Positions 42,011-49,977 of a stretch of DNA of 64,000 nucleotides are shown piece after piece. The notes below the pieces were generated by a model, which was given only the letters and a program-made list of their open reading frames with translations, had not been told where the DNA came from and did no database searches. Numbering within the stretch: the stretch's first letter is position 1; each line of letters begins with the position of its first letter. The position numbers and the translations under genes were made by a program. Source of the stretch: Verrucomicrobiia bacterium (lineage in GTDB: Bacteria > Verrucomicrobiota > Verrucomicrobiia > Limisphaerales > UBA11358); the NCBI GenBank assembly GCA_031290985.1, contig JARLJW010000071.1, positions 1 through 64,000 on the forward strand, written 5' to 3'.

Positions 42011-44634
42011 GGGTTCCCCGTGGTTGACGCCGCGGCCAGGCTCGATTGCAGCACAAACTTCCGCAGCGCCGGGTTGTAAACAAAATCTTCCGCCCGGTGC
42101 TGCCGCATCCACGCCAGCACCTTCTGATTGTTGCGGCGGTCTGATGCTTTCACGCCGGGCATCTGGACTGCGCCCGTAAATGCATCGGCCAGGGCATAAC
42201 TGAGATTCATCTGGTCAAAATCCGGATCATTCAAAACCAGATAGGCCCGCTGCAGCGCGCTGGTCTGGCCGTGACGCAGTGCCAGCCGGAACGTCTCATC
42301 GAACATTGCCCAGCCGTTGTTCTGGCGGAGCATGAGGCTGTCATTCTGCCATCGCCGGACCACGATGCGGTCCAGCTCCGGTTCCAGCCCCGGCACCGTG
42401 CGCAATAGATCATCCGCCGCCAATGTCGGGTTACCCTCAAACTCCGCCAGCAGGCGCGGATACGTCTGCGGATCCTGCAGCCACACGATCGCGCGCAAGG
42501 CCGATGGCGGCAGGCCACGCCGCGAATCAGTCTGCGCGAGGTGGAGGATTTCCGGGCGCGCATCATCCACCCAGCCCCGCGCAAACAACACCTCGGCCAA
42601 ATCCGGTTCCTTTTGCAAAGCGGCAATGATGGCCGGCTTTTGCGCCTCCGTCGCGCCCAGTTTGATTGCGCTGATCACCGCATCCCTTGACGCACCATCC
42701 ATCACCGGCAGGCCGTCCAACAGCAGATCCAGATGCGCCGGCACAAATGTCGCCAGCTGCCGGATGTACGGGTAATTGTCACCCGGCGAAAACCGCTCCG
42801 CCTCCACCAGGCGGAAGAAATCCAGCAGATACAGGCTCACGTCCCGGCGCGATGCGTCCGGCGCGGGCACCTTCAGCGCCGCGATCCGGTGGTTGAATTC
42901 CGGGCGCGGCAGCGGATTATTGTTCGCCACCCTGCCTGCGCCGCCCGGCGGCACCGCCAGCTTTTCGTCGATGGTGAAGGCGGGCGATGACCACGTTTCC
43001 GGCACTGAGCCAACCCAGGTTTTTTCAATGACGACCAGCCGGCAGCGCGCGATCTCCGCCGGACTGAATACCTTGTGGCTGTTGAATTCAAGCTGGATGA
43101 AATACTGCGCCAGCGCGGTGTGGGTGCTGCGCGTCACGCTGTTGAAGGCAAATGAATCCGGCAGCCAGACAACCTGGCGGAGCGGATCATAAACCATCAC
43201 CGACATCCGGGACAGCGGACCATTCTGCGCGTCGGAGCAGCGTGAATTGTCCGCCGTGGCCAGCTCGATCTGGCGACGCTGCAAATACAGCCCCGCGAGC
43301 ACGTACGGTTGCGGCTTCGGTTGCGCGGCGATAAATTTCCACGAGCCAAATTCATCCGTGCTCGTCGCCCCCGGCGTCAGCGGCAGGTCCGCGATCTTGT
43401 GCCATTGGAAAACCCGCGCCTCCAGACCGGCCTGCACGGTGAGCGGCTCCGTCAATTCCGCGCCGCCCGCCGGCAGGTCAAAACGGTGGAAGGAAACACT
43501 CCCCGGCTCGCCCGACCCGTAATAATTGTTCTGGCGAAACAATACGCCCGGCGGAAATTCCGTCGCCCACGCGGCAAAATCAGACGGCTGATAATTCATG
43601 TTCCAATAGTTGTTAACGTTAAAGACTCCCCCCGGGTACACCGCGCCGCCATGGATCTCGCTGCCATCCTCCCGCGCTAATTTCACCGCCGTGCCCGACC
43701 ATTCCACGACGTCGTGCGGCGGTGGCGGTTGGATTTTTGGCGTCAGCACGATGTCGAAATGCGGTTGCGCGGCACCATCCGTTTCCTGAACCTTTTGCAG
43801 CCACAGCGAACGTGCTGGAATCTCCCAACCACTGCCCGCCACCACGGATCCGGCCACTGCCGAGTCGACCGGCCGCAACGCAAACGTGTCCCACCGCCAC
43901 AGCCAGGAAACCGCCGCCTGCGAAGCCCAGGTGATCAAGATCAGCCCGCCCCAGCGCACCAGCACGCCGCGATGCCCCCGCGCATGCCAGGCCGCAAACC
44001 CCAGCAGCGCCAGCGCGAACGCATAAGCCCCGACGACTCCCGGAGCCTTGGAATGCCCGAATAGATCCCATTGAAAATATTGCTCCAATAGCGACACCGT
44101 GATGCCCACCACCACATAGCCGCCCGTGATGATCGCGAGCGAACGCCCCCACCGGCCAATGGTGGGCCACAACGCTGCATACGCACTAAAACCCAGCGCC
44201 ACCGGCAGCATGAATAAAACCCGCTCAAACGTCGCCCGCCCGACCACCCAGCCCGGCAGCCCCAGCCACGCCAGATGCACCGTCTCCGACAACGCCCACG
44301 GCGCCACGATCAGCGCGAGGATGAACAATAGTTTGGCCAGGTACAGGACGCGCTTCGGCAGCGGCCGCGTGGCCAGAAAACCTTCGTGGTTCGTGGGTGA
44401 ATCCGTCAGCACCACCACCGATGGCAATATCGCGGCCAGCACCCACAGCGCGCGCGGCAGCATTGCCGTCCACGTATTTGCCCCATGGTCAAACCCCCGG
44501 TCAGGGCTGTACACCACCTGCCCCGCCCAGCCAAGGTTCACCGCCAGGTCCAACAGCAACAGCCCAAACCACACCGCCAAGTAATAGCGGAACTGACGCA
44601 CATCCTTCCGAAACTGGTGCAAGACAAGATTCAT
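42007..44634 (-). CDS. ABC-2-type permease with large extracytoplasmic domain (first of pair)
   Basis: The 875-residue protein has the same layout as the following gene: a short N-terminal H-Q-F-R-K-D-V-R-Q-F-R-Y motif, about eight membrane helices to residue 260, then a 600-residue soluble part. The pair probably forms a heterodimeric membrane unit. It starts 21 nt after the ATPase gene. Paralogy of the two suggests an old tandem duplication. Confidence 0.82.
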   Translation of the reverse strand: MNLVLHQFRKDVRQFRYYLAVWFGLLLLDLAVNLGWAGQVVYSPDRGFDHGANTWTAMLPRALWVLAAILPSVVVLTDSPTNHEGFLATRPLPKRVLYLAKLLFILALIVAPWALSETVHLAWLGLPGWVVGRATFERVLFMLPVALGFSAYAALWPTIGRWGRSLAIITGGYVVVGITVSLLEQYFQWDLFGHSKAPGVVGAYAFALALLGFAAWHARGHRGVLVRWGGLILITWASQAAVSWLWRWDTFALRPVDSAVAGSVVAGSGWEIPARSLWLQKVQETDGAAQPHFDIVLTPKIQPPPPHDVVEWSGTAVKLAREDGSEIHGGAVYPGGVFNVNNYWNMNYQPSDFAAWATEFPPGVLFRQNNYYGSGEPGSVSFHRFDLPAGGAELTEPLTVQAGLEARVFQWHKIADLPLTPGATSTDEFGSWKFIAAQPKPQPYVLAGLYLQRRQIELATADNSRCSDAQNGPLSRMSVMVYDPLRQVVWLPDSFAFNSVTRSTHTALAQYFIQLEFNSHKVFSPAEIARCRLVVIEKTWVGSVPETWSSPAFTIDEKLAVPPGGAGRVANNNPLPRPEFNHRIAALKVPAPDASRRDVSLYLLDFFRLVEAERFSPGDNYPYIRQLATFVPAHLDLLLDGLPVMDGASRDAVISAIKLGATEAQKPAIIAALQKEPDLAEVLFARGWVDDARPEILHLAQTDSRRGLPPSALRAIVWLQDPQTYPRLLAEFEGNPTLAADDLLRTVPGLEPELDRIVVRRWQNDSLMLRQNNGWAMFDETFRLALRHGQTSALQRAYLVLNDPDFDQMNLSYALADAFTGAVQMPGVKASDRRNNQKVLAWMRQHRAEDFVYNPALRKFVLQSSLAAASTTGNP

Positions 44635-44655
44635 AATCCTGGTTGGTGACGGGAG

Positions 44656-45573
44656 TTATTGGCTCGCGAGGCCGTTCAGCCGGTACGTCCTCGCCAGCGC
44701 CACGAAAATCTCCCGCAGCGACATCGGCATGACATTGAATTGTTTCGCAGCCGGAAAGTGCGTCGCCACCGCGTGGTTCAGCCCCGCCTCGTCAAAACGC
44801 GAATCCGTGAACCGCAACCGCCGCCCCGCCAGTTCCACGTTCAGCCACGTCTCCGGCAGCTTCGCCGGGCTCTCCGCGCCTTCGTTCAGCACGATCTCCA
44901 CCGTCCGGAATCGCGCCTGCAGATTGTCCGACGTGTCCTCCAGCTGCAGCTGCCCGCGGTGCAGGATCGCCACCCGGTCCGCCATCCGCTCGACCTCCGC
45001 GATGTCATGCGAAGAGATCAGCACCGTCCAGCCCTCGTTATCCGTCAGCTCCAGCATCCCCCGGATGAACTCATCCCGCACCAGTGGATCCAGACCGGAA
45101 AACGGTTCATCCAATACCACCAGCTTGGGCCGGTACGCCAGGCTGCACAACAACGCCGCCTTCATCCGCATCCCGCGCGAGCACGCCTTTAACTTCACGT
45201 CCGGCGGCAGTTCAAATCCCTTCAACAATTTCACCGCGAACGCCCCGTCCCAGTCCGGATACATCGGCCGGCAGTAATCCATGAACTGCCGCACCGTCAT
45301 CCACAACGGCAGCTCCTGGTTCTCGGACACATAACCGATCTTCCGGAATTCTTCCGGGCCCAGCCGCCGCGAATCCACGCCGAGGACGTTCAACATCCCG
45401 CCGTCCGGCTTGTGGATGTTCAGCAGGCATTTGATCGTCGTCGTCTTCCCTGCCCCGTTGGGGCCGAGAAACGCCGTTACCGCCCCCTCCGGCACCACCA
45501 GGTTCAAGCCGTCCACGGCCGGCGTCTTTTTGAATTTTTTCCGCAAACCGCAGATTTCGATCATGGGTTTCAT
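44656..45573 (-). CDS. ABC transporter ATP-binding protein
   Basis: The 305-residue protein has Walker A G-P-N-G-A-G-K-T-T-T (about 36-45), signature C-S-R-G-M-R-M-K, Walker B L-V-V-L-D-E-P-F-S-G-L-D and switch S-S-H-D. The degenerate signature with M-K is typical of YtrB/EcfA-like efflux ATPases in GntR-regulated operons. The last 80 residues form an accessory domain. The start overlaps the GntR stop by 4 bases. Confidence 0.93.
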   Translation of the reverse strand: MKPMIEICGLRKKFKKTPAVDGLNLVVPEGAVTAFLGPNGAGKTTTIKCLLNIHKPDGGMLNVLGVDSRRLGPEEFRKIGYVSENQELPLWMTVRQFMDYCRPMYPDWDGAFAVKLLKGFELPPDVKLKACSRGMRMKAALLCSLAYRPKLVVLDEPFSGLDPLVRDEFIRGMLELTDNEGWTVLISSHDIAEVERMADRVAILHRGQLQLEDTSDNLQARFRTVEIVLNEGAESPAKLPETWLNVELAGRRLRFTDSRFDEAGLNHAVATHFPAAKQFNVMPMSLREIFVALARTYRLNGLASQ

Positions 45574-45998
45574 GGCTTTGATTTTTTACCCGCAACCGGA
45601 CCGCGTGATCCGGGTTCAAAAAAGTTGTTCTGCTCCGCCGCCCGCCGCAACGCCGCCACCACCTCGTCCAGTTTCAAGTGCAGATCCCCCGCCTCCTTCA
45701 GCAATTCCGTACACAGCGGCCCGATCTGCTTCAACCGCTCATCATGCGCCGGCAGGTTCGGCTCCGTCACCACCATCCCGATCCCCGGACGGCTCGCCAG
45801 ATACCCGGTGTCCTTCAGTTCCGCCACCACCTTGTGCGCCGTCGTGGGGCTGATCCGCAGTTCCTGGCTCAACGTCCGCACCGAAGGAAATTCATCACCC
45901 GCTGCCAGCTGTCCCGTAAGCATGGCCTTCCGCACAGCCTGGAGAATCTGGTCCGAGACCGGCAGCCCATCTTCAATTTGAACGAGAAACGGCAGCAT
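45570..45998 (-). CDS. GntR-family regulator, YtrA-like
   Basis: The 142-residue protein has the N-terminal GntR winged helix (G-L-P-V-S-D-Q-I-L-Q-A-V-R, F-P-S-V-R-T-L-S-Q-E-L-R-I-S-P-T-T-A-H-K-V) and only a short helical C-terminal part, as in YtrA regulators. These usually repress their own ABC transporter operon, often one responsive to cell-wall stress. The three transporter genes follow with overlaps or short gaps. Confidence 0.92.
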   Translation of the reverse strand: MLPFLVQIEDGLPVSDQILQAVRKAMLTGQLAAGDEFPSVRTLSQELRISPTTAHKVVAELKDTGYLASRPGIGMVVTEPNLPAHDERLKQIGPLCTELLKEAGDLHLKLDEVVAALRRAAEQNNFFEPGSRGPVAGKKSKP

Positions 45999-46001
45999 GG
46001 C

Positions 46002-46045
46002 GTGTTATGTGTACCAGTATTACTGTAACACTTGGAACGCGTCAA
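46002..46045 (-). promoter_or_regulatory. gntR promoter with operator dyad
   Basis: TTGACG (46045-46040), a 17-bp spacer and TAATAC (46022-46017) form a good promoter, leaving a leader of about 12 nt. Dyads CAGTA-T-TACTG (46015-46025) and GTGTTA / TAACAC (46002-46007, 46026-46031) cover the -10 and transcription start, as expected of an autorepressed YtrA operon. Confidence 0.75.
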
Positions 46046-46148
46046 GGGATTTTTTTTGATCTTTTCACACTTCTGATGATTCGTGTTTGCCGATGCGGCT
46101 CGTGCTCTGTGGTTAAAAAATTTGCTTCTGGTGGCCGTGACACCGTCA

Positions 46149-46188
46149 TTTCTGCGTCCCTCTGTGTTCTCCGCGTCTCCGTGTTTTT
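46149..46188. repeat. CTCTGTGTTCTCCGCGTCTCCGTG-type word repeat
   Basis: A stutter of CTGCGT/CTCTGTG/CTCCGCG/TCTCCGTG units lies before the DnaJ-like gene. Similar CTCTGTGCCTCCGCGCCTCT text precedes ribD at 56129-56160. Together these behave as mobile or expanding low-complexity words. They make the upstream DnaJ frame look coding when it is probably not. Confidence 0.65.
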
Positions 46189-46289
46189 CCGGCCACCGCC
46201 AGCCTCCATCCTCGCCTAAACACCTCTCCCGGTGGCGGTACACAAGCACCGGTCTGGATTTTCGCCCGCCGCCCGCTAAACTCCCGCCG

Positions 46290-47018
46290 TTGCAATCATC
46301 CCGACCAGACCATTACGCCACGCTCGGCCTGCACCGCCGCTGCACCGAGGCCCAAATCCGCGCCGCCTACCGCATCCTCGCCAAACAGCATCACCCCGAC
46401 GTGAATGGCGGCGCGCGCGAAGCCGTCGCCCGCACCCAGGCCTTGAATGCCGCGTATGAAACGCTGAGCGACCCCGACCGCCGCCAGGCGTACGATGCGG
46501 AATCCGCCGCCGCCAAAAAAACGCCCACCCCGCCCCGCCCGGGAAAGGCCGCCGCCCTCACCAAGGAAATCCATCTCGGCATCCTCGAATTTTTGCGCGG
46601 CGCAAAACTGGATGTCCACGTCAACGACCCCGGCAATCTCGACGGGGCGGAGACCTACGAGCTGGTCATCCCGCCGGAAACCGCGCCGGGCGCACGCTTC
46701 AAAATTCCCCGCACCGGCGGTGGTTTCGTGGTGGTGCGGGCAAAGGCGAAGCCCGATTTTCGCTTCAAGGTGCGCGGTTCGGATTTGCGTTGCGATTTGA
46801 AGATCAACGCCCAGCGCGCCCTGCAAGGCGGCGTGGAATCCGTGCGCGGCGCGACCGGCAATTTTCTGCGCGTGCCAATCCCCAAAAAAGTTGCCTCCGG
46901 CGAAATCATCCGCCTGCCCGGCGAAGGCCTGCCCAAAACCCGCGGCGGCCGGGGCGATCTGCTCGTGCGTATCACCTACCGCCCCGAAGTCCGCATCACC
47001 CGCGCTTCCGGCCGTTAA
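46290..47018 (+). CDS. DnaJ/CbpA-like J-domain co-chaperone
   Basis: A J-domain begins at once (D-H-Y-A-T-L-G-L, with H-P-D in K-Q-H-H-P-D-V-N-G-G), then a Pro/Lys linker and a DnaJ C-terminal substrate-binding domain ending with G-E-G-L-P-K-T-R-G-G-R-G-D-L. There is no Gly/Phe-rich or zinc region, as in CbpA. No ATG lies near the J-domain: a TTG at 46290 is the best start; the frame stays open to an ATG at 46083, through repeat DNA. About 242 residues. Confidence 0.82.
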   Translation: MQSSRPDHYATLGLHRRCTEAQIRAAYRILAKQHHPDVNGGAREAVARTQALNAAYETLSDPDRRQAYDAESAAAKKTPTPPRPGKAAALTKEIHLGILEFLRGAKLDVHVNDPGNLDGAETYELVIPPETAPGARFKIPRTGGGFVVVRAKAKPDFRFKVRGSDLRCDLKINAQRALQGGVESVRGATGNFLRVPIPKKVASGEIIRLPGEGLPKTRGGRGDLLVRITYRPEVRITRASGR

Positions 47019-47390
47019 GCCGGCTCCAGCAACCCACGCAAACCTTTCGCAGGTGGACACCGTCGCGCTGCGGCGTGGTGGCCCGTCCAGCACGGACCCC
47101 GCGCAGCGGGCACTTAATGGCGTGAAAATCCCTTTGGCTTCGGACAGGGAACAAACACATGATCTGACCCGAAATCGTCATGGACTGCGGTGGCAGAGCG
47201 CAGCGGCGACACCGCTTTCGAACGTACAAAAATTGCCCTTCATTCCCATGCTCTCTCGTCCGCCCGACGGCGGTGTCGCGGTTGACGTAGGCCGCCACCA
47301 AACTGCAAGCGCTTGAGTTTAACCCGACCCGTGTAGGTCAGGCACATGCTCTTGGCTCAAACAATTTGACACCCGCCATTTACTTTCCAC
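47019..47390. repeat. intergenic region with dispersed palindromic repeats
   Basis: 47052-47110 repeats the element at 38566-38630 (shared CCGTCG, GTGGTGGCCCGTCC, GCACGGACCCC). 47178-47305 holds a looser inverted repeat with GGCGACACCGC at about 47204 and GGCGGTGTCGCGG near 47269. No ORF is supported. Confidence 0.6.
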
Positions 47391-47415
47391 CGGTTCTCTG
47401 CGCATGATGACACTG

Positions 47416-47442
47416 CCTGCGGAGAAACTTTCATGCCGCCGG
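47416..47442 (+). promoter_or_regulatory. leader stem-loop of the MGDKSPK gene
   Basis: CCTGCGG (47416-47422) and CCGCCGG (47436-47442) pair with one mismatch around AGAAACTTTCATG. Loop, stem and the flanking GCATGATG match the leader at 36665-36691 in front of the other Lys-rich gene. It ends 26 nt before the ATG. Confidence 0.6.
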
Positions 47443-47468
47443 CAAGCCAACTACAGAACAAAAAAATT

Positions 47469-47594
47469 ATGGGTGACAAATCCCCGAAAGCGAACCAGAA
47501 GAAAACCGGCCAGAAACAATCCGCCGCCAGCAGCGCCAACGCCAAGAAAAGCGCCGCCACGGCCGCCAAGCAGGTAGCCGGCAAGAAGAAGTAA
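47469..47594 (+). CDS. 41-residue Lys/Ala/Gln-rich small protein (MGDKSPK family)
   Basis: The product starts M-G-D-K-S-P-K-A-N-Q-K-K-T-G-Q-K-Q and ends V-A-G-K-K-K. I recognise the opening as that of a small protein family found across bacteria with no assigned role. It is basic (pI high) and probably unstructured or helical, suggesting nucleic-acid or ribosome association. It has no Shine-Dalgarno site and shares its leader and trailing hairpin type with the peptide gene at 36723. Confidence 0.8.
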   Translation: MGDKSPKANQKKTGQKQSAASSANAKKSAATAAKQVAGKKK

Positions 47595-47608
47595 CTTTCC
47601 TCTTCAGC

Positions 47609-47642
47609 CCGTCTCTCCGGGGAATTAATCTTGGAGAGACGG
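47609..47642 (+). terminator. hairpin after the MGDKSPK gene
   Basis: A perfect 10-bp stem, CCGTCTCTCC / GGAGAGACGG, with a 14-nt loop starts 15 nt after the stop. No T-tract follows. It has the same GTCTCTCC / GGAGAGAC core as the hairpin at 36801-36830. Confidence 0.65.
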
Positions 47643-47766
47643 ACTTCCCTTCCGGCCCGCAGTGCTCCCGCCCAAAGTCATCGCTCCCAAGTTCCCATCC
47701 CGCTTCGCTGCCAGGTTCCGTTTTTATTTTCGTGTCTTTCATGTGTTTCGTGGTTAAAAATCCGTC

Positions 47767-48627
47767 ATGTCAAAACACAAGATCGGCATCATCGGCGGCA
47801 CCGGGCTCTACCACATCGAAGGCTTCACCCAACAAAAATGGGTGAAGGTCAAAACCCCGTTCGGCAGTCCCTCTGATGCCCTGCTCACCGGGAAGATCGC
47901 CGGGCGCGAGGTTGTGTTTCTGCCGCGCCATGGCCGCGGCCACCGCCTGCTCCCCACTGAGCTGAACCATCGCGCCAACATCTGGGCCATGAAAAAGCTC
48001 GGCGTGCAATGGATCGTCAGCGTCAGCGCCGTCGGCTCCTTGCAGGCAAAATATAAGCCCTGCGACATCGTCGTCATCGACCAGTTTCTCGACCGCACCA
48101 AGCAATCGCTCAATCACACCTTCTTCGGCCGCGGCATCGTGGCGCACGTCGCCTTCAGCTCGCCCATCAGCGAAGAACTCCGCCAAATCATTTACAAAAC
48201 CGCCCGCGCCCAAAAAGCCCGCGCCCACGACGGCGGCACCTATGTCTGCATGGAAGGCCCGGCCTTCAGCACCCGCGCCGAATCCCTCGCCAACCACGGC
48301 GCGGGTTACGATGTCATCGGCATGACCAATCTCGGCGAGGCCAAGTGCGCCCGCGAAGCCGAGATCGCCTACGCCACCCTGGCCATGGCCACCGATTACG
48401 ACTGCTGGAAGGAAGATGAACACGTCACGCTTGATGTCATCATTGCCAACCTGCATCGCAACGCCGACACCGCCAAGCGCATCGTCGCCGCCGTCATCCC
48501 GCAGATTCCCACCGAGCCAACCTGGCCGGCCCATTCCGCTCTGAACCACGCCTTCCTCACGGACAAAAAACTCTGGCCGAAAAAAACCGTGGCGGAGCTA
48601 AAACCAATCCTCGCGAAATATCTTTAA
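47767..48627 (+). CDS. mtnP: S-methyl-5'-thioadenosine phosphorylase
   Basis: The 286-residue protein begins K-I-G-I-I-G-G-T-G-L-Y and has P-R-H-G-R-G-H phosphate-binding, N-H-R-A-N-I-W, V-S-A-V-G-S-L and the substrate motif Y-V-C-M-E-G-P-A-F-S-T-R-A-E-S, all typical of trimeric MTAP. It phosphorolyses MTA to adenine and methylthioribose-1-phosphate in methionine salvage. The final residues T-D-Y-D-C-W also match. Other salvage genes are not adjacent. A CGTGTCTTTCATGTGTTTCG word repeat (47730-47749) lies just upstream. Confidence 0.95.
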   Translation: MSKHKIGIIGGTGLYHIEGFTQQKWVKVKTPFGSPSDALLTGKIAGREVVFLPRHGRGHRLLPTELNHRANIWAMKKLGVQWIVSVSAVGSLQAKYKPCDIVVIDQFLDRTKQSLNHTFFGRGIVAHVAFSSPISEELRQIIYKTARAQKARAHDGGTYVCMEGPAFSTRAESLANHGAGYDVIGMTNLGEAKCAREAEIAYATLAMATDYDCWKEDEHVTLDVIIANLHRNADTAKRIVAAVIPQIPTEPTWPAHSALNHAFLTDKKLWPKKTVAELKPILAKYL

Positions 48628-48649
48628 GCCGGATATTGGAACGACGCCT

Positions 48650-48700
48650 AGGTAGGGCGCATCGCTCCTGCCAGTCCGGCTCGGACCGCGCGCCGCGCCT
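48650..48700. repeat. partial GGTAGGGCGCG repeat
   Basis: GGTAGGGCGCATCGCTCC followed by a degenerate GC-rich part matches the left end of the elements at 53517, 54384 and 60118. The right end is missing. Confidence 0.7.
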
Positions 48701-48807
48701 GCCAACCTGCGCACTCAGGTTCATCGCGTCAGCTCCCTTTCATTAAGCACTGGACATTGCCGGGCCGGTAATTTAATCGTTGCGCAGTTCAGCACCCTGT
48801 TTGTCCC

Positions 48808-49875
48808 ATGGCAAAACTAATAATCCACCACGGCACCCCGCAGGCGCACGAGTTTGAACTCAAACCGGGGGCGAACCATCTCGGGCGCGGCGAAGCCAAT
48901 GATTGCCGGATCACCGACGGCTCCGTCTCCACCAACCACGCGCAAATCACCGTCGAAGGCAGCTCGATCCGCATCAAGGATCTGGGCTCAACGAATGGGA
49001 CGTTCATCAACCAGGCACCGGTCAGCGAAGCGGTTTTGCAGCCGGGCCAGGCCCTGCGCCTCGGTGCCGTGAGCATATTATTGCATACGGACGCGCCGGT
49101 CCCGCCACCCCCGCCCGTGCCCGTGCGCCAGCCAATAAATTTGGCCAGTCAGGCCACCTTGGTGTCGAGCGCCCCTGCCCCGGTCGCCGCAAGTGGTGGC
49201 GGCCTGAAACTGTCCGGCCTGCGCCACGCGGAACCGGAACCGCCGCCGCCCCCGTCCGAATTAATGGCCGCACCCGCCGGCCAGGCGGCGGCTGTAACCG
49301 GCTTCGCGGAACCGCCTCCCGGAAAGACCGCGTGCAAATTTCACCCCAAGATCGGCGGCCAATGGCTGTGCCAGAAATGCAGCGAACTTTTTTGCCCGCT
49401 CTGCGTCACCACCCGTCCCTCCAGCGAAGGCACCGTCCACGCCTGCCGCAAGTGCGGAACCCCCTGCGTGCCCGTGCAGGTGCAGGCGGTCAAGTCCAAG
49501 GAAAAAAAGGTGGTCGTCTACTCCGACAAGATGCTCCTGATGCGCAGCGTGGGCTTCGGTTTTGGCGCAGCCCTGCTCGGCGCACTGATTTGGAGCGGGT
49601 TGTCCTGGTTGTTTGGCTTTGACGTCCCGTTTCTGTTCGGCCCGATGGTTGGCGCCCTGGTGGGTTTCGCCGTAAAGATCGCCTGCCAGGACACCCCCGG
49701 CCCCGTTTTCTCGTCCATTGCCGTGGTGTGTTGCATCATCGGCTGTGTGCTCGGCAAGGTCGGCATGATCGCGATCACCCACCTGACCCTGAACACGAAC
49801 ACCACGTATGTCACCGGCGGCCTGGGCATCGGCATCGCGGTTTATACCGCCTGGAAAATTGGCGGCGCGGAGTAG
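48808..49875 (+). CDS. FHA-domain protein with zinc-ribbon-like and membrane segments
   Basis: Residues 1-95 form an FHA phosphothreonine-binding domain (H-L-G-R-G-E-A-N-D-C, S-x-x-H in S-T-N-H-A, L-G-S-T-N-G-T-F). A Pro-rich linker (about 95-160) follows, then a B-box-like Cys/His unit (C-K-F-H-P ... C-Q-K-C ... C-P-L-C ... C-R-K-C-G-T-P-C). The last 110 residues have three to four membrane helices. It would tether a phosphopeptide reader to the inner membrane. The start of a GH95 gene follows after about 100 bp. The partner kinase is not in the window. Confidence 0.88.
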   Translation: MAKLIIHHGTPQAHEFELKPGANHLGRGEANDCRITDGSVSTNHAQITVEGSSIRIKDLGSTNGTFINQAPVSEAVLQPGQALRLGAVSILLHTDAPVPPPPPVPVRQPINLASQATLVSSAPAPVAASGGGLKLSGLRHAEPEPPPPPSELMAAPAGQAAAVTGFAEPPPGKTACKFHPKIGGQWLCQKCSELFCPLCVTTRPSSEGTVHACRKCGTPCVPVQVQAVKSKEKKVVVYSDKMLLMRSVGFGFGAALLGALIWSGLSWLFGFDVPFLFGPMVGALVGFAVKIACQDTPGPVFSSIAVVCCIIGCVLGKVGMIAITHLTLNTNTTYVTGGLGIGIAVYTAWKIGGAE

Positions 49876-49977
49876 GCCAAGGTGCGGTTTGCCCGGCATT
49901 TTTCTCAAATCTATTGGCATTTGTTGAGCGCGAAAGTTTTGGACGCGGCCCCGGGCGGAGGCGATTATTCCCGCACC

